Positions 34,230 through 41,639 of a stretch of DNA of 64,000 nt are shown in pieces. Both the position numbers and the translations under genes were made by a program. The notes beneath the pieces were generated by a model. It was given only the letters and a program-made list of their open reading frames with translations. It did not search any database and was not told the origin of the DNA. How positions within the stretch are numbered: the first letter of the stretch is position 1; each line of letters starts with the position of its first letter. The DNA is from JAKPBU01 sp964425695 (GTDB taxonomy: Bacteria > Pseudomonadota > Gammaproteobacteria > Xanthomonadales > Xanthomonadaceae), in the NCBI GenBank assembly GCA_964425695.1, contig CAYRNF010000006.1, positions 77,102 to 141,101 of the forward strand, read 5' to 3'.

Positions 34230-37112
34230 ATGACCGTTAAGACCAGCAAGCTCCGCGACGCGATCAAGTTCGCGCTCGCCGTGGGCGCCATCGCCGGAAC
34301 CGGCTCCGCGTTCGCGCAGGACCCGGCCGCCACCAGCGAAACCGAAACCACCGAACTCGATCGCATCGAAGTCACCGGTTCACGCATCAAGCGCGCCGAC
34401 GTTGAAACGTCGCAGCCGATCTTCTCGCTGAACCGCGAGGACATCCAGGCCCAGGGATTGACCTCGGTCGGCGACGTGATCCAGAACATCACCTCGAACG
34501 GCTCGACGCTCAACAGCACCTTCAACAACGGCGGCAACGGTGAAACCCGTGTCAGCCTGCGCAACCTCGGTTCGAACCGTACGCTGGTGCTGGTCAACGG
34601 TCGTCGCTGGGTGGGTGGAACGGGCCTGGGCGGCGCCGTCGACCTCAACACGATTCCGACCGCCGCTGTCGAGCGCATCGAAGTCCTGAAGGACGGTGCG
34701 TCGACCATCTATGGTTCGGACGCCATCGCGGGCGTCGTCAACGTCATCCTGCGCCAGAACTACGACGGCGCCGAAGCCAATGCCTACCTGGGTGTGTTCG
34801 ACAAGGGCGACGGCATGCGTCAGGCGTACGACTTCACTGTCGGCACCACCTCCGATCGCTGGTCGGCAATGATGGGAGTCGGCTACGTCCAGGAAGATCC
34901 GGTCATGGCCGGTGACCGCGAGATCTCCGCGGTGCCCAACTTCGGCGCTACTGCCGGATTCGGAAACAGCGGCACGCCGCCCATCGGACGATTCTCCATC
35001 AATGGTCGCCGCCCCGACGGTACCGCTGGCCAGTTCACGGGTGACCGCCCGGGCCCGCTTGGTTTCCGAAACTACAACGCTGTCCTTGATAACTACAACT
35101 TCGCACCCGACAACTACCTGATCACTCCTCAGGAGCGCATCTCGCTGTTTGCGCAGGGTTCGCTCGACATCACGGACAGCCTGCGTTTCAAGACGACGGT
35201 GACGTTCAACGAGCGCAAGTCCGAGCAGCTCCTGGCGGCCAACCCCATCGTGCTCGGCGTCATTGCACCCGGCACGAATGGCGCAAACGTCGTCATCTCG
35301 CGTAACAGCATTTACAACCCGTTCGGCCAGGACATCAATGGCATCCAGTACCGTCCCAACGAACTGGGCGGGCGTAGCTTCAACCAGAACGTCGACACGT
35401 TCGCGTTCAACGGCGGTTTCGAAGGCACCCTCACCTTCGGTGAAAAGTACTTCGACTGGGAAGCGGGTTATTTCTACGGCAAGAACGAGCAGAACGACGT
35501 TACCAACGGGCTGTTCAACATCAGCGCCCTGCGTCTCGCGCTCGGCCCGTCGTTCATCGATCCTGCAACCGGCCGTCCCACGTGCGGCACCCTTGCTGCA
35601 CCCATCGGTGGCGGATGCGTCCCGCTCAATCTCCTTGATGGTGCGGGAAGCGTGACGCCCGAAATGGGCCGGTACATCGGGTTCGTGGCTCACGACCAGT
35701 TCGGGTACGAGCAGAAGAACTATTACGCCAACATTGGCGGCGATTTGTTCGAGCTCCCGGCCGGACCCCTGGGCTTCTCGTTCGGCGTTGAGTCCCGTAA
35801 GGAGTCCGGCTTCGATGAGCCTGACGCGTTGATCAACCTGGGTGACACCACCGGCAATGCCCGCAAGTCAACCGCCGGCGGCTATTCGGTCGACGAGGCT
35901 TATCTGGAACTGGCGATTCCGGTTCTTGCTGACCTTCCGTTCGCTAAGCTGCTCGACTTCAGCGTGGCCACGCGCTACTCCGAATACAGCAATTTCGGCG
36001 ACACCCTGAACAGCAAGTTCGGTTTCCGCTGGAAGCCGATCGACGACCTGATGATCCGCGGCAACTGGTCCGAAGGTTTCCGTGCTCCGTCGATCTCCGA
36101 GCTGTTCACCGGCGTCTCCGACAGCTTCCCGGAGATCAGCGATCCCTGCGCCGGGTCCATTCAGGGCGATCCGAACACCGAGCGGGCGGCTTGCCCCGGC
36201 ATTCCCGCGTATGACCAGCAGAACACCCAGATTCGTACGCTCGTCGGCGGTAATGTTGACCTCGGCCCGGAGAATTCCGTCTCCAAGACCCTGGGCTTCG
36301 TCTACAGCCCGAGTTTCGTCGAAGGACTGGATGTCTCGCTTGACTGGTGGGAGATCGAAGTCGAGAACGCGATCTTCACCCAGGGCGCGCAGTCGATTCT
36401 GGATAGCTGCTATCGCAATGGCTCCTCGGCTGCCTGTGGCCTGATCACGCGCGCGCCTGATGGCCAGATCTCCCGTTTGCTGGCAACGCCGGCCAACGTC
36501 GGTACGATCTTCAACGAAGGTGTCGATCTGACCGTGGGTTACCGCCTGCCGGAAACTAGCTTTGGCAAGTTCCGCTTTGTGTGGGATACCACGTACCTGA
36601 TCAGCTCGACGACTGATGTCAACGGCGACGGGGTGGTGTCGGAGGATCCGGTTAACGGTGAGTCTGGCGACACGGTCGGTGAGTACTTCAGCCGCAACAA
36701 CAACTGGCGTATTCGCTCCAACATCGCAGCCAACTGGGAGATGGGCGACTTCGGAGTCAACTGGAACGTTCGCTACTTCTCGCGCCAGGACGAGTCCTGC
36801 TTCGGCGTCACGCCCACGCAGCGCGTGAACCTGTGCTCCGACCCGACCCGCTTCACCAACCTGGATGGTGATGACGCGGATCGTCTGCCGGATGGCCCCG
36901 CGGCTCGCCCGGAGAACCGCATTCCTTCGGCCGTCTACAACGACGTGAGTGCCTATGTGAATGTGCCTTGGAATGCCAAGGTGACGGTCGGTGTCAACAA
37001 CGTGTTCGATCGCGATCCGCCGCGCTCGGCCAGCACGTTCGCGAACAGCTTCGATCCCCAGTACGAAGTTCCGGGTCGCTTCTTCTACATGCGCTACACC
37101 CAGAAGTTCTGA
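34230..37112 (+). CDS. TonB-dependent outer-membrane receptor
   Basis: A 960-residue receptor. Signal peptide (FALAVGAIAGTGSAFA), a TonB-box region near ELDRIEVTGSRI, a plug domain (SVGDVIQNI, VLVNGRRW, AAVERIEVLKDGASTIYGSDAIAGVVNV), and a long barrel ending in the aromatic MRYTQKF. The plug pattern SRIKRADVETSQPIF is that of the Caulobacter/Xanthomonas-type oligomer-uptake receptors, not classic siderophore ones. The start has GGAGAGAGAG just upstream. It is followed by a terminator, then by an oxygenase and sulfotransferase-like gene. The ligand is unknown; peptides or glycans are more likely than iron. Confidence 0.93.
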   Translation: MTVKTSKLRDAIKFALAVGAIAGTGSAFAQDPAATSETETTELDRIEVTGSRIKRADVETSQPIFSLNREDIQAQGLTSVGDVIQNITSNGSTLNSTFNNGGNGETRVSLRNLGSNRTLVLVNGRRWVGGTGLGGAVDLNTIPTAAVERIEVLKDGASTIYGSDAIAGVVNVILRQNYDGAEANAYLGVFDKGDGMRQAYDFTVGTTSDRWSAMMGVGYVQEDPVMAGDREISAVPNFGATAGFGNSGTPPIGRFSINGRRPDGTAGQFTGDRPGPLGFRNYNAVLDNYNFAPDNYLITPQERISLFAQGSLDITDSLRFKTTVTFNERKSEQLLAANPIVLGVIAPGTNGANVVISRNSIYNPFGQDINGIQYRPNELGGRSFNQNVDTFAFNGGFEGTLTFGEKYFDWEAGYFYGKNEQNDVTNGLFNISALRLALGPSFIDPATGRPTCGTLAAPIGGGCVPLNLLDGAGSVTPEMGRYIGFVAHDQFGYEQKNYYANIGGDLFELPAGPLGFSFGVESRKESGFDEPDALINLGDTTGNARKSTAGGYSVDEAYLELAIPVLADLPFAKLLDFSVATRYSEYSNFGDTLNSKFGFRWKPIDDLMIRGNWSEGFRAPSISELFTGVSDSFPEISDPCAGSIQGDPNTERAACPGIPAYDQQNTQIRTLVGGNVDLGPENSVSKTLGFVYSPSFVEGLDVSLDWWEIEVENAIFTQGAQSILDSCYRNGSSAACGLITRAPDGQISRLLATPANVGTIFNEGVDLTVGYRLPETSFGKFRFVWDTTYLISSTTDVNGDGVVSEDPVNGESGDTVGEYFSRNNNWRIRSNIAANWEMGDFGVNWNVRYFSRQDESCFGVTPTQRVNLCSDPTRFTNLDGDDADRLPDGPAARPENRIPSAVYNDVSAYVNVPWNAKVTVGVNNVFDRDPPRSASTFANSFDPQYEVPGRFFYMRYTQKF

Positions 37113-37145
37113 TCACCAGATCGGAATACTTGAAAAGTTGGACGA

Positions 37146-37176
37146 CTACGGCCCCGAAAGGGGCCGTAGCTTTTTG
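37146..37176 (+). terminator. strong intrinsic terminator after the receptor
   Basis: A perfect 10-bp stem, CTACGGCCCC / GGGGCCGTAG, with a GAAA tetraloop and CTTTTTG, 33 bp after the receptor stop. Confidence 0.92.
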
Positions 37177-37239
37177 CGCGCTACTATGCGCACATTGCAA
37201 TCTAGCTCCCGGACGGCGAGATACCGCATCAGGACCGCC

Positions 37240-37899
37240 ATGCCCTACGACCTATCGCCGATCTTCGCCGTACCCTTTGCCCAAGACAGCCTCCCAGCGG
37301 CGGCCCCTATCAACGCCAAGCTGAAGTCACTCCTGCTGGCCAGAGAGGCTGCCGGCGATCGCTATGCCAACCCCAATCCTTCGCTCAAGCAGCAGCCTGG
37401 CGTTTTCGAAAGCGACTTCGACTTCTTCTCTTGGCCTGAGGAATGCGTCCAGCGAATAAGACAGTTTGCATGGGCGATTTTGGGGCGCACCGTGCAGCAC
37501 TTGAATCGATACAGCGCCGACGAAGCCAAACGGCTGCAGATCTTCTCGCATAGCTGGTTTCACATCACCCGCTACGGCGGCTTCACGATTGTCCATAACC
37601 ACGCCATGGCCTCTTGGTCAGGGGTTTACTGCGTCAACCCCGGTGAGACACCGACAGACCGACCAGAGTCCGGAGTGCTGAGATTCCACAGCCCGCATCA
37701 CTACAGCAATATGTTTCTTGACAGCGGCAACCACCGGTTCCAAGCGCCCTATCACCACGGCACATGGAACGTGCGCTTGCAAGCTGGCCAGCTCGTCCTG
37801 TTCCCCTCATGGCTGCAGCACGAGGTTCTGCCGTTCTACGGCACGGATGAGCGCATCACTATCGCGTTCAACTGCTGGTTCGGAAATCGAGAGCGCTAA
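37240..37899 (+). CDS. putative 2-oxoglutarate-Fe(II) oxygenase (TIGR02466-like)
   Basis: A 219-residue cytoplasmic protein matching a group of putative 2OG-Fe(II) oxygenases commonly placed behind TonB-dependent receptors. Iron-binding residues are probably in TIVHNHAMASWSGVYCVN, and the distal His and 2OG-binding Arg in FPSWLQHEVLPFYG and DERITIAFN. The substrate is unknown. Codon use is visibly less GC-biased than the surrounding genes, a sign of transfer or weak expression. The following gene starts 3 bp after its stop, so the two are one unit. Confidence 0.75.
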   Translation: MPYDLSPIFAVPFAQDSLPAAAPINAKLKSLLLAREAAGDRYANPNPSLKQQPGVFESDFDFFSWPEECVQRIRQFAWAILGRTVQHLNRYSADEAKRLQIFSHSWFHITRYGGFTIVHNHAMASWSGVYCVNPGETPTDRPESGVLRFHSPHHYSNMFLDSGNHRFQAPYHHGTWNVRLQAGQLVLFPSWLQHEVLPFYGTDERITIAFNCWFGNRER

Positions 37900-37902
37900 G
37901 CA

Positions 37903-38940
37903 ATGGGGACGCTTGATCTGTGCGATCCAGGATGGTTCCCAGCCAACTACCTCGCATCGAGCGACGCGTTTCGCATGATTCGGCTCGATCTCGACACCAT
38001 CGGCAGATCTTCCTTCCTGGACAGGCGCATGCAGGCTGCAGATAGCCAAGAGCCAGAGCTCGTGGTTCATCTGGATGGATTCGATTCGGTCTCCACGCCT
38101 TGTTTCTTGTTTCACACGGCATTCTGCGGATCCACGTTGCTTTCGCGCGCATTGCATGCGGCACCGGGAGCCGTCTCCCTGAAAGAGCCTTCGGTCCTTC
38201 TTGACATCTCTTCAGCGTTTCTTTCCGCGGCAGACCAAGACGCTGGGCGGCGTCTGGAAGCACGGCTCGGCACGGCCTTGAGCCTGCTTGCGCGGCCTTG
38301 GCAGGATCGCGGTCGCGTGCTTATCAAGCCGACCAATCAAGTGAACCGTCTGTTGCTCCAGATCAGGCGAACCTGCCCTCGGGCGAAGGGAGTCTTGCTG
38401 TACTCGTCGCTCGAAGAGTTCGTGATCTCTTGCTTCAAGAAGCTACCCGTTGCAGAAACCCGGGTGCGTTGGATGGCCCAGCATCTACTTGTAGGAAGCG
38501 AGCTATCCGTGCGCTTGGCGATACCACCCTTGCACATGTTCAACTTGCCGGCGTCGTGCGTCTTTGCTTGGTATGCACAGATGGAGCGCTACGCGAAGGC
38601 CTTGGAGCTGGACTCCAGCGACGCGCTTCGAACGCTGGATATGGGGGTAATGCTCGACGAGCCGCTCGAAACCGTCCGAGCGGCCGCCGACTGGCTGGAC
38701 CTCCCTGCCATGCCGGATGTGCGGCTACGCGTTGAAAACATTTTCAAGCGCGACTCGAAAGCTCCCGACAGGGAATACAGCAATCAAAAGCGAGCGCTGG
38801 AAAAAGATGCGGTTACCGACAGATTCGGTGATCTGATCGCTCGCACACTGAGGTGGGCTAGCGACGAGATCCATCCCTACGCGGTGATGCCGTACAACTG
38901 GAAGCCGTTAATGCAGCAGCAGCCGAGGTTGGCAAGCTGA
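37903..38940 (+). CDS. sulfotransferase-like P-loop protein
   Basis: A 345-residue protein. The segment CFLFHTAFCGSTLLSRAL is the PAPS-binding-type loop of the sulfotransferase superfamily, followed by SLKEPSVLLDIS. The second nucleotide motif is weak: VLLYSSLEEFVISCFKK lacks the usual Arg-Asp pair, so sulfate transfer is not proven and another nucleotide-dependent function is possible. It starts 3 bp after the oxygenase stop and shares that gene's lower GC bias. With the receptor these three suggest uptake or modification of a common substrate. Confidence 0.62.
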   Translation: MGTLDLCDPGWFPANYLASSDAFRMIRLDLDTIGRSSFLDRRMQAADSQEPELVVHLDGFDSVSTPCFLFHTAFCGSTLLSRALHAAPGAVSLKEPSVLLDISSAFLSAADQDAGRRLEARLGTALSLLARPWQDRGRVLIKPTNQVNRLLLQIRRTCPRAKGVLLYSSLEEFVISCFKKLPVAETRVRWMAQHLLVGSELSVRLAIPPLHMFNLPASCVFAWYAQMERYAKALELDSSDALRTLDMGVMLDEPLETVRAAADWLDLPAMPDVRLRVENIFKRDSKAPDREYSNQKRALEKDAVTDRFGDLIARTLRWASDEIHPYAVMPYNWKPLMQQQPRLAS

Positions 38941-38998
38941 CGCAGCGGCGCGCAAGACAAGTTATAGCGACGCGAGATCCACAGCTTCCCAGGTGAAT

Positions 38999-40774
38999 CT
39001 ACTCGGCCAGCGCACGGGCGATGCTCTGCCGCTGCGTCTCCAAGGCTCGTGGCAGTCGCGGACCGTATTCATCGAGATACTCCCGCAGCTCATTGACTTC
39101 TGCTTGCCAAGCGGACGCGTCAAAACCAAACAAGCTGGATCTCGCTTCGTCCGAAAGCGCCACACCGTCCAGATTGAGATCGGTAATCCGGGGCAGGAAC
39201 CCAATCGCGGTGTGTCCCGTGTCAGCCTCGCCCTTCACCCTACCGATGATCCACTCGAGCACGCGCAGGTTTTCGCCGAAGCCGGGCCACAGGAACTTGC
39301 CGTCGCTGCCCTTGCGGAACCAGTTGACGTGGAAGATCTGGGGCAGGTTCGCGCCGGGTTTGTCGAACGACAGCCAATGGGCGAAGTAGTCGGCGAAGTT
39401 GTAGCCGCAGAACGGCTTCATGGCCATCGGGTCGCGGCGCACCACGCCGACCTGTCCGGTGGCGGCGGCGGTGGTTTCCGAACCCATGGCGGCGCCGATC
39501 AGCACGCCGTGGGTCCAGTCGCGGGCCTGGAAAACCAAGGGCACCAGCGAGGCGCGACGGCCGCCGAAGACGATGGCGGAAATGGGCACGCCTTGCGGAT
39601 TCTCGGCTTCGGGCGAATACGACGGGCACTGCTTTGCGCTGACCGTGAAGCGCGCGTTCGGGTGGGCGGCCGGGCCGTTGGCCGGGTCGAAATCGCGGCC
39701 GCGCCAGTCCTTGGCCGGAACGCGGTCGTCCAGGCCCTCCCACCACGGCTGGTTGTCCTCGGTGACGGCGACATTGGTGTAGATGGTGTTGCGGCCGATC
39801 GTGGCCAGGGCGTTGGGGTTGGAGCCCGCGCCGGTACCGGGCGCCACGCCGAAGTAGCCGGCTTCCGGATTGATCGCGTACAGGCGTCCATCGGCGCCCG
39901 GACGCATCCAGCAGATGTCGTCGCCCACGGTCCAGACCTTCCAGCCGGCCTCGCGGTACGACTCCGGCGGGATCAGCATGGCCAGGTTGGTCTTGCCGCA
40001 CGCCGAGGGGAAGGCGGCGGCGATGTAGTGTGTCTCGCCCTGCGGGTTCTGGATGCCCACGATCAGCATGTGCTCGGCCAGCCACCCCTCGTTGCGCGCC
40101 TGGTGCGACGCAATGCGCAGCGCGTGGCATTTCTTGCCGAGCAGCGCGTTGCCGCCGTAGCCGGAGCCGTACGACTTGATCGCGAGCTCGTCCGGGAAAT
40201 GCATGATGAAGCGGCGATCCGGATCCAGTTCGCCGGTGGAATGCAGGCCCCTGACGAACGAGCCCTCGCGCTCGATGCGCGCCAGCGCCGGCGCGCCCAT
40301 GCGCGTCATCAGGCGCATGTTCGCCACCACGTAGGGCGAATCGGTGATCTCCACGCCGCAGCGCGAGAGCGGCGAATCGATCGGCCCCATACAGTACGGA
40401 ATCACGTACATCGTGCGCCCGCGCATGCAGCCTTCGAACAGCGCATCCATCTTGGCGTGCGCTTCGGCCGGCGCCATCCAGTGGTTGTTGGGGCCGGCGT
40501 CGTCGCGCTCGGGCGTGCACACGAAGGTCAGGTGCTCCACGCGCGCCACGTCGTCCGGATCGGAACGGTGCAGGTAGCAGCCCGGGTGCGTCTGCTGATT
40601 GAGCTCCAGCAGCGTGCCGTCGGCGAGCATCTGCTCAATCAGCGCGTCTGCCTCGGCCTGGCTGCCGTCGCACCAGTGCACGTGGTCGGGCTGCGTGAGC
40701 GCGGCGACTTGGTCCACCCAGGCGTCCAGCGCATGCAGCGTGGTGGGTCGGGCGTGCTTGGGAATGGCGTTCAT
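38999..40774 (-). CDS. pckG: phosphoenolpyruvate carboxykinase, GTP-dependent
   Basis: Gluconeogenic enzyme converting oxaloacetate and GTP to phosphoenolpyruvate. The 591 residues match the GTP-type family, not the ATP-type of Escherichia coli. The P-loop FPSACGKTNLAML contains the reactive Cys259; GEPFWPG-like elements, YGGNALLGKKC and MGSETTAAATG are also present. The start Met gives MNAIPKHARP. It begins 10 bp after the stop of the TetR gene on the same strand, so it may share that message, and is convergent with the sulfotransferase-like gene. Confidence 0.95.
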   Translation of the reverse strand: MNAIPKHARPTTLHALDAWVDQVAALTQPDHVHWCDGSQAEADALIEQMLADGTLLELNQQTHPGCYLHRSDPDDVARVEHLTFVCTPERDDAGPNNHWMAPAEAHAKMDALFEGCMRGRTMYVIPYCMGPIDSPLSRCGVEITDSPYVVANMRLMTRMGAPALARIEREGSFVRGLHSTGELDPDRRFIMHFPDELAIKSYGSGYGGNALLGKKCHALRIASHQARNEGWLAEHMLIVGIQNPQGETHYIAAAFPSACGKTNLAMLIPPESYREAGWKVWTVGDDICWMRPGADGRLYAINPEAGYFGVAPGTGAGSNPNALATIGRNTIYTNVAVTEDNQPWWEGLDDRVPAKDWRGRDFDPANGPAAHPNARFTVSAKQCPSYSPEAENPQGVPISAIVFGGRRASLVPLVFQARDWTHGVLIGAAMGSETTAAATGQVGVVRRDPMAMKPFCGYNFADYFAHWLSFDKPGANLPQIFHVNWFRKGSDGKFLWPGFGENLRVLEWIIGRVKGEADTGHTAIGFLPRITDLNLDGVALSDEARSSLFGFDASAWQAEVNELREYLDEYGPRLPRALETQRQSIARALAE

Positions 40775-40784
40775 GCGTTGGGCC

Positions 40785-41417
40785 TCATGCCTGCGTCGCG
40801 CGCGCGGGCGACGCATCCGGTGGGATCAGGGTATCCATGACGTGCTCGACGTACGCCTCGAACTCGTCGTGCTGCAGGCGCTGCTGCTGCAGTTGCAGGT
40901 TGAGCTGCAGGAAGCCGACGTACGCCGCGTACGCCAGGCGTGCGCGGTGCTGCGCATCGGTGCGCGCAAGGCCCGCCTGGCGGAACGACGCGGTGAGGTA
41001 TTCGAACCGGCGCTGCGACACGCGCCCGATCACCGGGCTCACGGTGGGGTGGTCCAGGGCCTTGAGCAGTTCGCTGTACACCGCATGGGACTTGAACTCG
41101 TGCGCGACCAGATGGAACAGGGCACGCAGGCGGGCGCGCGGATCGGACACGGCTTCGAGCTTGCCGAACACGGTTTCCTGCTCGACCGCCTCCCAACGCT
41201 CCAGCGCCGCCTGCAACAGGGCGTCGCGCGACGGGAAATGCCAGTAGAAGCTGCCCTTGGTGACCCCCAGCCGGCGCGCCAGCGGTTCCACCGCCACCGC
41301 GGCAACGCCCTGTTCGGAGATCAGGTCCAGCGCAGCCTGCGCCCAGTCGTCGGCGGTGAGCCGGCCCTGGCGCTCGGCCTTGCCGGCGGGTTTGCTTGCA
41401 AGCGCGGCGGTCGTCAT
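40785..41417 (-). CDS. TetR-family regulator of fatty acid degradation
   Basis: A 210-residue repressor. The helix-turn-helix spans about 30-60 (ALDLISEQGVAAVAVEPLARRLGVTKGSFYWHF), and the C-terminal ligand domain is helical. It is divergent from fadE across 222 bp that hold a perfect inverted repeat over the fadE promoter, so it very likely represses fadE and responds to an acyl-CoA or fatty acid. The ATG at 41417 gives a short basic N-terminus; a longer in-frame start at 41531 would run into the promoter. pckG lies 10 bp downstream. Confidence 0.88.
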   Translation of the reverse strand: MTTAALASKPAGKAERQGRLTADDWAQAALDLISEQGVAAVAVEPLARRLGVTKGSFYWHFPSRDALLQAALERWEAVEQETVFGKLEAVSDPRARLRALFHLVAHEFKSHAVYSELLKALDHPTVSPVIGRVSQRRFEYLTASFRQAGLARTDAQHRARLAYAAYVGFLQLNLQLQQQRLQHDEFEAYVEHVMDTLIPPDASPARATQA

Positions 41418-41524
41418 GGCGGGCAGTTTAACCGTACGCTCGGGCTGGTCGCGGTATTGAACCCTTGGAAACGGTTTCAGTTGCCGCCGCGACGACGCGG
41501 ACAACCCGACTTTCAAACACCTGA

Positions 41525-41567
41525 TTGACACCCGTGAGCCCGATGACCATACTCAAACGTATGGTCA
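41525..41567 (+). promoter_or_regulatory. fadE promoter overlapped by a TetR-type operator
   Basis: TTGACA (41525-41530), a 17-bp spacer, and CATACT (41548-41553) form a near-consensus promoter towards fadE. TGACCATAC (41544-41552) and GTATGGTCA (41559-41567) are exact inverted arms around TCAAAC and cover the -10 box. Repressor binding here would block polymerase. The adjacent TetR gene is the obvious regulator. Confidence 0.75.
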
Positions 41568-41639
41568 CGCCGAGCAGGCGTTGCCGCGGTTAACTTCCAT
41601 CATCCGATGACCGGCCACGGCGGCCGGGGGAGCCCAGCA

